Positions 35,501-41,161 of a stretch of 64,000 bases of DNA are shown piece by piece. Positions within the stretch are counted from its first letter, which is position 1, and each line of letters starts with the position of its first letter. The position numbers and the translations under genes were made by a program. Below the pieces are notes generated by a model, which saw only the letters and a program-made list of their open reading frames with translations, was not told the origin of the DNA and did no database searches. Origin of the DNA: Patiria pectinifera (lineage: Eukaryota; Echinodermata; Asteroidea; Valvatida; Asterinidae); contig CM057146.1 in the NCBI GenBank assembly GCA_029964075.1, positions 6,219,501 to 6,283,500 on the forward strand, given 5' to 3'.

Positions 35501-37944
35501 TTGCACCACCAGTAGTGTGACCGTGCAATGGAAGTTATATTTACCACGGATTGGAACTTCTATTTTTGCCATGCGGCTGCGCCGTGTATTGAGACGAATA
35601 CAAAAATGACGTGATTAACAACTCACCAATCAGATGACGGGGATTTATTACGGCATTGTAAAGTTAACCCTAGCCAGTGACCAGATGGATTCAACAATTT
35701 GATTTGGGTCCGGAATAACATAAATGCATTTGATCCATGTCAAGTATTTGTCTTTCTTTCAGAAACCAAAGCGTCATCTGCTCCCCTCCTTGATGAGGAC
35801 GACAGTCTGTTTGCAACGGCGTCCCCTGCCAAGACGAAAAAGAAGAAAGACACCAAGAAAGCCCAGGTTAGTATTCGGCTGGTATATATTTTTCAGTGGC
35901 ATCAATAAATATTTGGTGATGACAATTTAGTACCCTCATCGAATGCAAAAGAGCTTTATATTGTTGAGACATTGTTGTTGTGTCAGTGAATATGTATGCT
36001 TGGTCCAATATGGGAACTGTGGACTCTCCACTGCATGTGGCGCTCTGGAGCTTACTAATGAGAACCAATGTTGGACTTCTCAAGATTGGTATAGCTCAAC
36101 CACTGTTAATTTACATTGGGCTAGACGGTGCCCTTTGTCAGGCAAACGACAAGGAATGTGTCGTAGGATTCCTGAAAAGAAGTCTATTTTGGAGGATTCA
36201 GTCAGATTCTTTGCAAAACAATTGGCACTTACAAGGTTAAGGAGTACAGTCAGTGAAAGTTTGAATGTTGAAAAACATTGTATCGCCAGAATATGTTACA
36301 AACATGCTGTAAACCAAAAAATTTGCTAAATTTGCCTAAATTTGCTGCCAATGATAATTATGTGATGGAACTACAAATGGATATTGACATTGAAGTATTA
36401 GCATTTTTCAACAAGTGTGTAATTGATTACAACTGTATTTTGGTTTTTTTTGCTTTACTTTCACTCAGGTGGACAACGATGAAGATGATCTTTTCGCCAC
36501 CAAAAAGCCAGCCGCCAAAAAGACCAAATCCAAGAAGCCCGATTCGGACCTGTTCAGCGACAGCACCAACATCTTTGACGACATTCCCAGCTCCAAGCCC
36601 AAGGAGAAGAAGAAAAAGAAGGAGTCGGCGCTCTTCACTGATGCAGCAGAAGGTAAACTAAGATCAAGTGCAGCAAGATTGTTAACACCGATGCGAGTAT
36701 AATGCAGCGTCGAGACGCCATTTTGCATTGGTCCCAGGGGGCAGCCTGTCGTCCTCTATGTACTTATCTCACTGACTGACCGTCACGTGTGACGTAGACC
36801 AGGATTCGACCCTAGTGGTAGTTTGCTCGCCAAACAGCGGCGGACTAGTCAAAACCATTCCCTAAGTAGTCCGTCTGGCGAGTCAAGTTTATTGCAAATA
36901 ACATTGTCAAAAATTATGTTTCGGACTAGTGGACCCGTGGACTAGATAAGAGTCTGTTTCACTAGCATTTTCCCTGTGGTAGGCATGGGCATAGGCTATT
37001 ATAATTCAACACATTTTAACTGCACATCGTCGTGTCAATGCAACAAGGTCGTATCTCCTAAAATGGCATGAACGCAAAACGCGAGTTTCAGAACGTCAAA
37101 AGGTCGTATCTCGCTTAAAATAACCCGGATGTACACGTAAAGTCAATGGACGTCGAGATACGACCTTGTTGCACGGAGCGTATTCGCGCCAGATACGACT
37201 TTGTTGCAGAATGGAGTTACGACCTTATTGCACTGACGCGACGACATGTAGTCAATGGAATATCGCATGCACAGCAAGGGTCTGTGATAAGCGAGCAGAT
37301 TCTGCAATTAACTATGCAAAACAAGACTGCGTCCTGACCTCGAGATTCTGACCTTACAGCAGGCGCGCTTTCTATCTGGTCTCCCACAACCGTTGTTGTA
37401 TTACAAAAAAAACGGTATCCAAATTGACGAATCCACAGCTTAGTCCACATTTCTGATCGAAAAGATGTCACCGTCTCTTAAGACATATCTGACTGGTTGG
37501 CGTGCGGGGTCCTTAAAATTTACATTCTACGATATATCAGACATTCAACCTTGGTTCTGCCCACGTGAATGTGTGATCCTCAGACTACTGCACATGTTGC
37601 AACTCCCCAAAGCTTGGTACCAACAAGCACAGTAAACCATCCTACACAGGAACACATACAATTACTGACACGTCAACATCTGCATAGGATAAAAGTTCCA
37701 AGATCTAGAGTAACCAAAAACCAACAGTTTAACTCTGTAACTATTTCCTGTCATAGAAGTCACAATTACTTTACTTCTCATCTCTCTGTCAGGCGATATC
37801 TTCGCTTCTCCAACAAGCTCCAAGCCAAAGAAGGCTAAAGGGAAGAAGAAGACAACGGAAAAGAAGCCCGTGACTGGAGACTCCATTTTCGACGAGTCGG
37901 CTCCCAGCATATTTGACGACCCCCTGAATGCCATGGGGAAGTAA
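2392..37944 (+). CDS. WASHC2: WASHC2 (FAM21), tail region, 22 exons; head exons upstream of window
   Basis: WASH complex subunit 2 links the WASH Arp2/3 activator to retromer on endosomes; its long disordered tail binds VPS35 through repeated LFa motifs and also binds capping protein CapZ. Seen here: 22 phase-consistent exons giving 2,967 codons including stop, or 1,167 without the giant exon. Conserved landmarks appear in the order known for the human protein: acidic LF repeats, GKKIPAG, NIVIDPTAM (human NLAINPAAL), GVSFD, NK-x-R-x-K...KRR (capping-protein motif), then SIFDDPLNAMGK before the stop. Exons: 2392-2517, 3955-4097, 5416-5497, 6966-7093, 10355-10496, 11347-11471, 12218-12432, 13252-13378, 14214-14311, 14585-14684, 15481-15588, 16362-16484, 17309-17773, 18966-19118, 20377-20526, 24419-29818, 31024-31149, 31767-31974, 33471-33914, 35763-35866, 36469-36652, 37793-37944. 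The globular head (about 300 residues in family members) is missing from the window. Family assignment is firm; single splice borders are read by eye. Confidence 0.93.
3360..3835. repeat. 11-base minisatellite TTGTGATRGAC in two blocks
   Basis: Tandem 10-12-base units (TTGTGATAGAC, TTGTGATGGAC and relatives) fill 3360-3555 and 3615-3820. The blocks are separated by a repeat of the leader AAAGTCTTTGTCACAGTT ... GAGTTGACTTGGGAC, so leader plus array was duplicated as a unit. Related leaders and short arrays occur at 13870-13930, 34085-34145, 40150-40345, 41890-42085 and 54140-54230. It makes up most of the intron before exon 2. Confidence 0.9.
3955..4097 (+). CDS. WASHC2: WASHC2 exon 2 (first LF motifs)
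   Basis: Acceptor CTCTCCCCAG; reads AASHDDNLFAEP, DEDEDSPF, then GGLF...GGGLFGDDDDDKEE. Human FAM21 has EEDNLFAPP, DEDFSPF and GGGLF at the same point, so homology is clear. The donor is GAGGTGTGT, phase 0. Phase 1 in, phase 0 out. Confidence 0.88.
4178..4376 (+). mobile_element. tRNA-derived SINE, family 1, copy A
   Basis: Internal RNA polymerase III promoter: A box TGGCCTCGTGG and B box GGTTTGAGTCC, then a shared body (GGCAAGGCACTTTGTCACTC, CACCCAGGAGTAAATGGGTA). The tail typical of the family (AAAGCGCT...GCGCTATATA) lies just in front at 4115-4165 and belongs to another, broken copy. Confidence 0.85.
5122..5340. repeat. Long inverted repeat (foldback element) in intron before exon 3
   Basis: Arms 5122-5198 and 5264-5340 (77 bases each, few mismatches; shared cores GGGACTTGAGTTACAGAGCT and AGGAGCTTGC) around a 65-base loop. 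Probably a foldback DNA transposon. In the transcript it would form a stable hairpin 75 bases before an acceptor. Confidence 0.85.
5416..5497 (+). CDS. WASHC2: WASHC2 exon 3
   Basis: Acceptor TGTTTGTTTCAG, then GGLFDEAPKPRSGSHRSKDD and IYEDIN, with donor CGTAAGT in phase 1. It completes the glycine/LF stretch begun in exon 2, as in human GKGLFDDEDEESDLF. It starts 75 bases after the end of a large inverted repeat in the preceding intron. Confidence 0.82.
6261..6753. mobile_element. hAT-like MITE with perfect 34-base inverted ends
   Basis: Ends CATAGAGCTATATTAAATTA ... and its exact complement, 34 of 34 bases (6261-6294, 6720-6753). A perfect 8-base target duplication GGCCTGCT (6253-6260, 6754-6761) points to the hAT superfamily. 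No transposase frame. Perfect ends and duplication suggest recent insertion. Confidence 0.93.
6966..7093 (+). CDS. WASHC2: WASHC2 exon 4 (GKKIPAG block)
   Basis: Reads EEEEKPTTQSGKKIPAGGVP, then LFAEPSAEDNLFGSSP. The GKKIPAG-V block is one of the best conserved short stretches of the FAM21 tail and anchors the alignment. It enters in phase 1 and leaves at GGG|GTAAGC in phase 0. Confidence 0.92.
7900..8565. repeat. Tandem repeat, about 122-base unit, five copies
   Basis: CTCACTAGAAAGCCC starts at 8021, 8146, 8268, 8392 and 8508 (periods 125, 122, 124, 116). Each unit holds ATGAGGGCAACCTC(T/G)G and CTGCCAAGGAGAGGC, then a TACAT-rich spacer. The wider region from 7380 is rich in TACATGTA. It sits in the intron before exon 5. 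Confidence 0.9.
10110..10202 (-). mobile_element. SINE family 3, 3' fragment
   Basis: Reverse complement of the 3' end of the element at 22738-23003 (GGCGTCTTAGGCTGCCGCCA, ACGACCCATGTCTGACCA). Confidence 0.75.
10355..10496 (+). CDS. WASHC2: WASHC2 exon 5 (LFa motif)
   Basis: Acceptor TTTTTCCTTCCACCAAG; ESSRKKKQEASKKATKASEA, glycine run, then LFDDDDYSGLFAEP, a full LFa motif of the type that binds VPS35. It ends in phase 1 at AAAG|GTATCG. Confidence 0.92.
11347..11471 (+). CDS. WASHC2: WASHC2 exon 6 (LFa motif)
   Basis: Follows GATTTGTAG. Reads VAKKSVELFDDEDDGDLFGG and a basic end ADSKKK. One full LFa motif. Phase 1 in, phase 0 out (AAG|GTCAGT). Confidence 0.92.
12218..12432 (+). CDS. WASHC2: WASHC2 exon 7 (LFa motif)
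   Basis: Reads RPAGAVSMFGTLDP, an Asp/Glu run after two His (HHDDDEEEEAHYD), a proline-rich linker, and MFDEEDGDLFAENAKR. The R/KPAGAVSMFG opening recurs in exon 14 (KKPAGAVSMFGG), so the tail seems to have grown by repeating an exon-sized module. Ends in phase 2. Confidence 0.92.
13252..13378 (+). CDS. WASHC2: WASHC2 exon 8 (LFa motif)
   Basis: After acceptor CCGTGCAG: QPAPSKSKPPLFGDSEGEED, then SLFADKEN and an Ala/Lys linker. Phase 2 in, phase 0 out at AAG|GTGATT. Confidence 0.91.
13957..14221. repeat. Tandem duplication covering exon 9 acceptor
   Basis: Two copies (about 13960-14084 and 14085-14221) share CTTTTGGAGTTTGAAAT-like blocks and end CAACCAATCGCAGCCTGACA. The last 8 or so bases are the first bases of exon 9, so the splice acceptor itself is duplicated. 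The second copy has expanded a TTGAATA run. Confidence 0.88.
14214..14311 (+). CDS. WASHC2: WASHC2 exon 9 (LFa motif)
   Basis: Reads PDMKKKASGGLFDDIEGDG, then DDDLFGATSKPKE. Its acceptor and first bases lie inside a tandem duplication: a near-identical upstream copy ends at about 14081, so a decoy acceptor exists. Ends in phase 2 before GTAAGC. Confidence 0.9.
14585..14684 (+). CDS. WASHC2: WASHC2 exon 10
   Basis: After TTCTTTGCTAG: TKKKPAGGVALFGDADMF, followed by an acidic/proline linker PKAEEPEPAPVK. The KKPAGGVALFG start again echoes the recurrent module. Human FAM21 has KIPAGAVSVFLGDTDVFG in a similar register. Phase 2 in, phase 0 out. Confidence 0.9.
14870..15157 (+). mobile_element. 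tRNA-derived SINE, family 1, copy B (5' truncated)
   Basis: Shares the family body (GCAAGGCACTTTGTCACTCA) and shows the full tail: AAAGCGCTTTGATCTTAG, AAAAGCGCTATATAAG and a (TTA)n end at 15131-15157. The tRNA-like head is missing. Confidence 0.85.
15481..15588 (+). CDS. WASHC2: WASHC2 exon 11 (LFa motif)
   Basis: Reads KRDKTPKSRTTLSLFDDEEQ, then DDQLFGGAAQANGDGP. Human FAM21 repeats KTVLSLFDEEED several times. Clean acceptor TTTCTCCAG and donor CCG|GTAAGA, phase 0/0, so it could be skipped without a frame change. Confidence 0.91.
15835..16056 (-). mobile_element. tRNA-derived SINE, family 2
   Basis: On the minus strand: A box TGGCGTAGCGG followed by B box GTTTGAATCCC, then a body ending near the Lys/Ser-rich frame at 15870. 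A head-only fragment recurs at 31516-31567. Confidence 0.75.
16362..16484 (+). CDS. WASHC2: WASHC2 exon 12 (LFa-like)
   Basis: Reads VTRHRTKSKSVFDDEDVLFN, then IKEEAPPVDLFGSTSPVSAT. The motif begins VF rather than LF, and a second LF follows an acidic-proline spacer. Phase 0/0. Confidence 0.88.
17309..17773 (+). CDS. WASHC2: WASHC2 exon 13 (two LFa motifs and a coding minisatellite)
   Basis: 155 codons. Two full LFa motifs (SLFSDEDEDDLFAK and DLFGDDDDDDEDLFGG) are followed by about six 9-residue repeats of EVKAKPATP and a short tail. The repeats are Lys/Pro-rich spacer with no acidic-LF content. Local GC is higher than in the flanking introns. The antisense frame also stays open across the repeat, which is an effect of the 27-base period rather than a gene. 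Phase 0/0 with donor CAA|GTAAGT. Confidence 0.92.
18258..18620. mobile_element. piggyBac-like MITE, copy 2
   Basis: Same family as 107-508: similar ends (AGGGCACATAGGATCATTTG; complement of AGGCGTATAGGATCAATTGC) and matching interior blocks such as CTTTTTGATAATAATTTTGT. The flanking TTAA has decayed. It lies in the intron between exons 13 and 14. Confidence 0.75.
18966..19118 (+). CDS. WASHC2: WASHC2 exon 14 (KKPAGAVSMFGG module)
   Basis: Reads SPPPAATKPKKPAGAVSMFG, SDPSAITRQISSEYS, and a charged Lys/Glu end. Same module start as exon 7. The exon end and following intron bases (GTAGGCCTGGAA) are repeated about 115 bases downstream. Phase 0/0. Confidence 0.88.
19112..19345. repeat. Diverged tandem duplication covering exon 14 donor
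   Basis: GATAAGGTAGGCCTGGAA at 19113 and GATAACGTAGGCCTGGAA at 19241 begin two similar stretches of roughly 110-125 bases, both ending near TTTGCGACTCC / TTTTGACTCC. The first holds the exon 14 donor. In the second copy the G before GT became C. Confidence 0.7.
20109..20245. repeat. Inverted repeat hairpin in intron before exon 15
   Basis: Arms of about 60 bases: AAGGTTCTGTCCACGGATCA at the left pairs with TGATCTGTGGACAGAACTT at the right, with pairing continuing through TTCTTTCAGC / GCTGAAAGAA. Short loop. It ends about 130 bases before exon 15. Confidence 0.8.
20377..20526 (+). CDS. WASHC2: WASHC2 exon 15 (Ser/Pro/Lys, ends MLQ)
   Basis: 50 codons: RNRTPSASSMSENISPKPFS, KPASVIRSVKPPLAKAGG, KRISMLQ. 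There is no LF motif. The end RISMLQ fits human RIGKIQ, which directly precedes ANLAINP. If exon 16 is skipped, this exon joins straight to SNIVIDPTAM. The acceptor tract is weak (purine-rich), so the 5' border is less sure. Confidence 0.75.
20698..21346. mobile_element. Harbinger-like MITE
   Basis: Inverted ends TGCTAGGTTCACACATTT (left) and AAATGTGTGAACCTAGCA (right), perfect over 18 bases, flanked by TAA on both sides (20695-20697, 21347-21349). A 3-base TAA duplication fits PIF/Harbinger. The interior is a series of AAGAATNNNCAGAATT-like units. Confidence 0.82.
21570..21988. repeat. 83-base satellite, five copies
   Basis: Unit starts ACCCCAAGCCATTTCAA at 21573, 21656, 21739, 21822 and 21905; period exactly 83. 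Copies differ by only a few bases, so the array is young or homogenised. It lies in the 3.9-kb intron before giant exon 16. Confidence 0.95.
22738..23003 (+). mobile_element. tRNA-derived SINE, family 3
   Basis: Head reads CGCAATGGGTTGCTAGTGCG ... CTCGGGTTTGATTCCTGG, with a B box GGTTTGATTCC. The 3' half (GACATGGGTCGTATGGCGGC) matches a minus-strand fragment at 10110-10202. Confidence 0.75.
23726..23810. repeat. Alternating purine-pyrimidine repeat
   Basis: Four copies of about 20 bases, ATGCGCGCATGCNCACATG. Alternating purine-pyrimidine and self-complementary (GCGCGCATGCGC type), so prone to Z-DNA or cruciform structure. About 0.6 kb upstream of exon 16. Confidence 0.85.
24419..29818 (+). 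CDS. WASHC2: WASHC2 exon 16, giant 1,800-codon exon
   Basis: An open frame of 1,886 codons spans here. Composition marks the true borders: a pyrimidine tract ending ACACCCAG before residue LLPSTIQ, and CTTCAG|GTGTGG after STVRKLQ, beyond which the frame turns hydrophobic and intron-like. Between them are exactly 5,400 bases, phase 0/0. In order it encodes a PLSP proline heptad array, a short Lys-rich patch, several PLPPIP motifs, a polyproline run (27203-27253), seven SELM-type helical motifs, a triplicated VP(F/R)(R/K)xK block, and a very basic end. It is disordered and low in acidic LF motifs, so unlike its neighbours. The end ST-x-RKLQ|SNIVIDP resembles human STRIGKIQANLAINP, which supports splicing to exon 17. 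Inferred roles: SH3, profilin or actin contacts. A nested separate gene is the alternative. Confidence 0.8.
24554..24935 (+). repeat. WASHC2: PLSP proline heptad array inside exon 16
   Basis: About ten seven-residue units of the form (P/S)-x-RPLSP, 21 bases each, with slightly diverged copies at both ends (RSLSPRARPLSP ... RPISPPPP). Every unit carries Ser-Pro, so many proline-directed kinase sites, and R-x-L-x-P cores that could suit SH3 domains. The array is plainly built by tandem duplication. Confidence 0.85.
26822..28438 (+). repeat. WASHC2: Seven SELM-x-KL-x-RKR helical motifs in exon 16
   Basis: Fifteen-residue motifs start at 26822 (SELLRKMEKRKAAIE), 27563, 27737, 27884, 28037, 28205 and 28394 (SELMKKLERKRAEAD). 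The last six are spaced 147-189 bases apart, each preceded by a Ser/Pro/Gln linker of the type PSSxQ. The pattern S-E-L-M-x-K-L-x-R-K-R-x-x-x-E predicts a short amphipathic basic helix. The front half resembles the helix of a WH2 actin-binding motif, but the LKKV part is absent. Function is unknown. Confidence 0.85.
28919..29436 (+). repeat. WASHC2: Triplicated basic block near exon 16 end
   Basis: Three copies starting near 28919, 29099 and 29288 share PKVP(F/R)R-x-K/R, a basic run, (S/K)RGS-x-(E/D)FQK and Ser-Pro pieces; copies two and three also share NSKLMNRS / SSKLMNRS. Spacing is 180-189 bases, similar to the SELM repeats. The region is strongly positively charged and may bind acidic membranes or actin filaments (inference). 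Confidence 0.75.
30802..30807 (+). promoter_or_regulatory. WASHC2: Candidate polyadenylation signal after exon 16 read-through
   Basis: AATAAA about 790 bases after the stop (30014-30016) that the giant exon reaches if its donor at 29819 is not used. The AT-rich, T-run-rich sequence between them would suit a 3' untranslated region. This would give a truncated isoform lacking the capping-protein motif and later LF motifs. Confidence 0.3.
31024..31149 (+). CDS. WASHC2: WASHC2 exon 17 (NIVIDP block, first half of CPI motif)
   Basis: Reads SNIVIDPTAMRPGASPPSR, EVEPEGVSFDEPPKLQTLSS, LNK. Human FAM21 has [33 protein letters not shown], so this is a strong anchor. LNK opens the capping-protein interaction motif, completed in the next exon. 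Phase 0/0. Confidence 0.94.
31510..31568 (-). mobile_element. SINE family 2 head fragment
   Basis: Shares AAGTACCGCTACGCCAACCT and GACTCCCCAA with the copy at 15835-16056, over roughly 55 bases. It lies in the intron between exons 17 and 18. Confidence 0.7.
31767..31974 (+). CDS. WASHC2: WASHC2 exon 18 (CapZ-binding motif, second half)
   Basis: Begins GRAKVSTKRRAPSRRLRTE, matching human SRVKMRGKRRPQTRAARR. This is the CPI motif through which FAM21 binds CapZ and keeps WASH-driven actin branches short. The Arg, Lys and KRR positions are kept, but the His of the human motif is Ser here. A Pro/Ser linker follows. Phase 0 in, 1 out. Confidence 0.94.
32962..33309. mobile_element. Mariner-like MITE
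   Basis: Left end CAGGGTGAGTCAGAATGATT and right end complement CAGGGCGAGTCAGAGTGATC, about 25 bases with few mismatches, each flanked by TA (32960-32961, 33310-33311). TA duplication fits the Tc1/mariner superfamily. No transposase. In the intron before exon 19. Confidence 0.85.
33471..33914 (+). CDS. WASHC2: WASHC2 exon 19 (cluster of LF motifs)
   Basis: 148 codons. SSPLDFTPSGITLPPTPLDD, a KPKPKPK run, then SDMFGNDDLFGDV, ADDDDLFASV, DIDEDLFGSK, DPFGEDLLG and LDDDDLFGTD. Five acidic-LF units in one exon make it the densest retromer-binding stretch of the tail. Phase 1/1, so it could be skipped in frame. Confidence 0.93.
34442..34622. repeat. Palindromic element, copy 1
   Basis: ACAAATAATGAATGCTTGTG at left and CACTCATTATTTGTTTTATA at right pair across a 180-base palindrome, with inner pairing of GGAATGTTCCATTC type. 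Same family as 35193-35436. Confidence 0.8.
35193..35436. repeat. Palindromic element, copy 2 with longer arms
   Basis: CCAATCAGATGACGGGGATT at left pairs with the right end AAATCCACGTCATCTGATTG, then inwards through AATAATGAATG / CATTCATTATT. Arms of roughly 100 bases. A third, partial left end lies at 35628-35665. Both palindromes lie in the intron between exons 19 and 20. Confidence 0.82.
35763..35866 (+). CDS. WASHC2: WASHC2 exon 20 (LFa-like)
   Basis: Reads TKASSAPLLDEDDSLFATAS and a Lys-rich end. The human equivalent is KTNPFPLLEDEDDLFTDQ, so orthology of this exon is clear (PLL-DEDD-LF). Phase 1 in, 0 out. Confidence 0.92.
36469..36652 (+). CDS. WASHC2: WASHC2 exon 21 (DLFAT, NIFDDI)
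   Basis: Reads VDNDEDDLFATKKPAAKKTK, PDSDLFSDSTNIFDDIPSSK, PKEKKKKKESALFTDAAE. Human has DDIFAT..., NLFDDNIDIFADL, KPKEKSKKK, so order and spacing are conserved. Phase 0 in, 1 out. Confidence 0.93.
37028..37243. mobile_element. 216-base MITE with nested inverted repeats
   Basis: Inverted ends match 26 of 30 bases (CGTCGTGTCAATGCAACAAG vs complement CGTCGCGTCAGTGCAATAAG), flanked by ACAT on both sides. The block GGTCGTATCTC occurs again inside in both orientations, so the element can fold more than one way. In the last WASHC2 intron. Confidence 0.75.
37250..37590. repeat. Dispersed repeat, copy 1 (partner 52640-52950)
   Basis: Shares CGTCCTGA, AGATTCTGACC, CAGCTTAGT-CACATTTCTG and GGTTGGCG-GCGGG blocks, in the same order and strand, with 52640-52950. 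About 75% alike by eye. No open frame, so probably a non-autonomous element. Confidence 0.65.
37793..37944 (+). CDS. WASHC2: WASHC2 last coding exon
   Basis: After TCTCTGTCAG: GDIFASPTSSKPKKAKGKKK, GDSIFDESAPSIFDDPLNAM, GK, stop TAA at 37942-37944. The human protein ends NIFDDPLNAFGGQ. This fixes the reading frame and strand of the whole gene. Confidence 0.96.
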
Positions 37945-37984
37945 GAAATGTAGAAACTTTATCATTTAAGGAAGTGGAAAATGA

Positions 37985-37990
37985 AATAAA
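37985..37990 (+). promoter_or_regulatory. WASHC2: Candidate polyadenylation signal of WASHC2
   Basis: AATAAA 41 bases after the stop codon. It is the first canonical signal downstream; if used, the 3' untranslated region is very short. Read-through to later signals cannot be excluded. Confidence 0.45.
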
Positions 37991-39103
37991 CAATTAGAAA
38001 TCCTAATTTAACCCCTGACCTCCACTTGGATAATCAGCAGCATAACTTGAAGGAGAGGGCAAGTTTCTCCTAACAGGAGTCGCTTAGCGGAAAATACCGC
38101 TTGCTAAATTTTCTTGGTGAGCAGAAATTAGCCGGGCACCAGCAATAAACAGTATACATCACATGGCGTTTTAGCTGGTAACCCATTTTGGTTAAGCGTG
38201 TATTTTCTGTGCTAAGCATTTTTGCGTGCCTAGCAGCTAGGTGAAATTTGCCCCTGAAGCCTTCACACCCCTCATTTTGAATTTACATTTTTACAAAAGT
38301 TTAAAAACTCGAAACTCAGCCAATCATTGTTATACTTTTGGAGAACCTGAATTGTTCCTAAATTTCCCTTGTTAACCATATTAACCCCACTGGCATTTGC
38401 GTATGATTTTTTTATGCTCAAAAATTATGTTTCTTAGTGAATTGGCCTTAATTGTAAAGGTCTGGTATCTGCCACTGAAAGATAATTCGGAAACAAAACA
38501 TAGAATCTTGTAAATGTATTTTTTACTTTTTCCACAAACATTTGGCAGTCAATGTATTTTTGAACACATGGTCATCATATGACCAACAAGCAAAGGACGA
38601 AACCAATATTGGTTTGAATTGATGCAGTCATTAATGCAGTTATTTTGGCTTTGCATATCGTATTTTTGATTTAGCGAAAACACTGCTGATCTTGTTATCC
38701 ATTGTGTCATTGTTATGCGACACAAAACACATGACGATGTGATTTAGCAAAAAAATGTGACCAATGGCTGGTGTTTGGTCTTCTTAAAATTTCTGTCTTC
38801 TGTTGTTCGTATATGGGCAAACTGTTTTATTTTATTATTGGAGCGAGATATGCAAAACATTTTCGACACAGGTCAGTAGTGCGAATACAGACCCGTTCAC
38901 GTAATGGTGTCAGGGAAAGTTGATTGGGTTTTGCTTGGGCAATGATATGCGCAGTTTAGTTTCTAGATTATGAGGCCAGCATGATTTTTTCCCCCCCCCC
39001 ATTTTGAGCGAGAAATGTAACTTGCACATGGCATTCGACATGATTCGTTGGCGTCTGTCACATAAGTATGTTCAAGGCTTTCGTACGGTTGGCTAAACTA
39101 GGG

Positions 39104-39523
39104 TTATTTTTGTAATCGCTTGTTACATATCGAGTGAGACAGTAGTACAAAACATCTGGTAGTGTCTTGCTGGGTGATGGACCCTCTCCAATGTCTGACA
39201 TTCCAACCTCTCATGACATACATGTTCAGTGCTGGTTGACTGGCGGATGTCTGCGTGGCAACTTCATGCACAGTCAGTTTTCTGGGGCAGATTATGTCGG
39301 GAATGAGCAAGAAGTGTATCCATTGCATCATCAAGCCCCATAGACCCTTTGCAAGCGGTGCCCTCACGGAGGGCAGATTCAATGACAATGAAAACACAAA
39401 CTGTCTCCTCAGGTGGTTCGCAGACGGAGGAACAAAGTCATGTTCTTTAAGGTGTCTAATGAATTGATTGTAGGCTATGCGCAGCAATACTGCAATCACC
39501 ATAACTCCATAAATGAGACCCAA
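39104..39523 (-). other. Unrecognised open frame within duplication, copy 1
   Basis: 139 codons with a core shared with 40853-41161: IHFLLIPDIICPRKLTVHEV, ATQTSAS and NVRHWRGSITQQDTTRCFVL. I do not recognise a family. No splice or promoter context was found. The frame stays open in both copies, but the copies are too alike for that to prove selection. Confidence 0.25.
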
Positions 39524-39607
39524 ATACTGGACTACCTCAGTGTATTAGGTAGTCCAGTATTTGGGTCTCATGGGGCTATGATTACCTCAGCTACATGTAT
39601 GTACATA

Positions 39608-40128
39608 TAGGTTGTCCCACCCAAAAAAAACCTAACAATCGAAAACTAATTAATAAAGGTATAGTGCATGTGAGTTTTGGAATATTTTCAAATTACCTCT
39701 TAAAGTCAGATAACCAGTCTACCATACAAAGTTTATTTCATTCAAATCGATACATTGGAACAAACGCTATGCTTCATCAAACTCAAGGGTTGAAAATCGT
39801 CTTGGGCCACTTTCCTTGAAAGTGAGAAAGCGCAGTTAGAGAAACACACAAAGGATGTATTTCCTTTGTTCAAGAGTAACGTGTGACTTACTCTACCGGC
39901 TTCGATCTGTAAACTTGATAAATGACAAAGTGCCCAGGTGTTTTTGAAGTCCCTGTATCAAGTGCTGTATCTTTTGAACAAGACATCTTAATGAAACCAT
40001 CTAAAAAGCATTTGGAAGACCAATTATTCTACTCATCAGCAATACAGTAAGACACGATTTTGAATACTACCCCCACTCTTCTGAAAACATGCCCGATTCG
40101 ATTGTTAATTTTTTTGTGGGACAACCTG
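39608..40128. mobile_element. Mariner-like MITE in duplication copy 1
   Basis: Left end TAGGTTGTCCCACCC and right end GTGGGACAACCTG are inverted (core GTTGTCCCAC, with CTAACAATCG / CGATTGTTAA further in), with TA next to both ends. The partner copy is at 41353-41868. Confidence 0.75.
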
Positions 40129-40852
40129 TATGGGTGTCTGCAATGAACAGCAGGCTGATGTAGTCGAGTCCAACGCAAGTCCAGTCACAAGTAAATCCCA
40201 ATTCCAGTCAACAAGTCCAGTCTCAAGTAACAATGGCTTAACAACAACACAGGAATGCCTTTGTCAAAGCTCATTTGAATAGCTTGTGAGTTGAATTGGG
40301 ACTGGATGATATGACTTTTGTGATGGACTTGCAGGCCAAATCGGTCCGAATATTGGTTTGAATTAATACAGTCATTGTAAAAGTGTTGTTATTTTGGCTT
40401 TGCATATCGTGTTTTTGATTTAGCGAAAACACTGCTGATCTTGTTATCCATTGTGTCATTGTTATGCGACACAAAACACATGACGATGTGATTTAGCAAA
40501 AAAAATGTGACCAAATGGGCTGGTTTTTGGTCTTTTTCAAATGTCTGTCTTCTGTTGTTCATATATGGGCAAACTGTTATAAATTTTATTATTGGAGCGA
40601 GATATGCAAAACATTATGGACACAGGTCAGTAGTGCGAATACAGACCCGTTCACGTAATGGTGTCAGGGAAAGTTGATTGGGTCTTGCTTGGGCAATGAT
40701 ATGCGCAGTTTAGTTTCTAGATTATGAGGCCAGCATGATTTTTTTTCCCCATTTTGAGCGAGAAATGTAACTTGCACATGGCATTCGACATGATTCGTTG
40801 GCGTCTGTCTCATAAGTATGTTCAAGGATTTCGTAGGGTTGGCTAACTAGGG

Positions 40853-41161
40853 TTATTTTTGTAATCGCTTGTTACATATCGAGTGAGACAGTAGTACAAA
40901 ACATCTGGTAGTGTCTTGCTGGGTGATGGACCCTCTCCAATGTCTGACATTCCAACCTCTCATGACATACATGTTCAGTGATAGCTGACTGGCTGATGTC
41001 TGCGTGGCAACTTCACGCACAGTCAGTTTTCTGGGGCAGATTATGTCGGGAATGAGCAAGAAGTGTATCCATTGCATCATCCAGCCGCATAGACACTTTG
41101 CAAGCGGTGCCCTCACGGAGGGCAGATTCAGTGACAATGAAAACACACACTGTCTCCTCAA
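40853..41161 (-). other. Unrecognised open frame within duplication, copy 2
   Basis: Second copy of the frame at 39104-39523, shorter at its start (102 codons, from MRRQCVFSLSLNLPS). Differences from copy 1 include CLCGWMM for GLWGLMM and VREVAT for VHEVAT. Confidence 0.25.
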
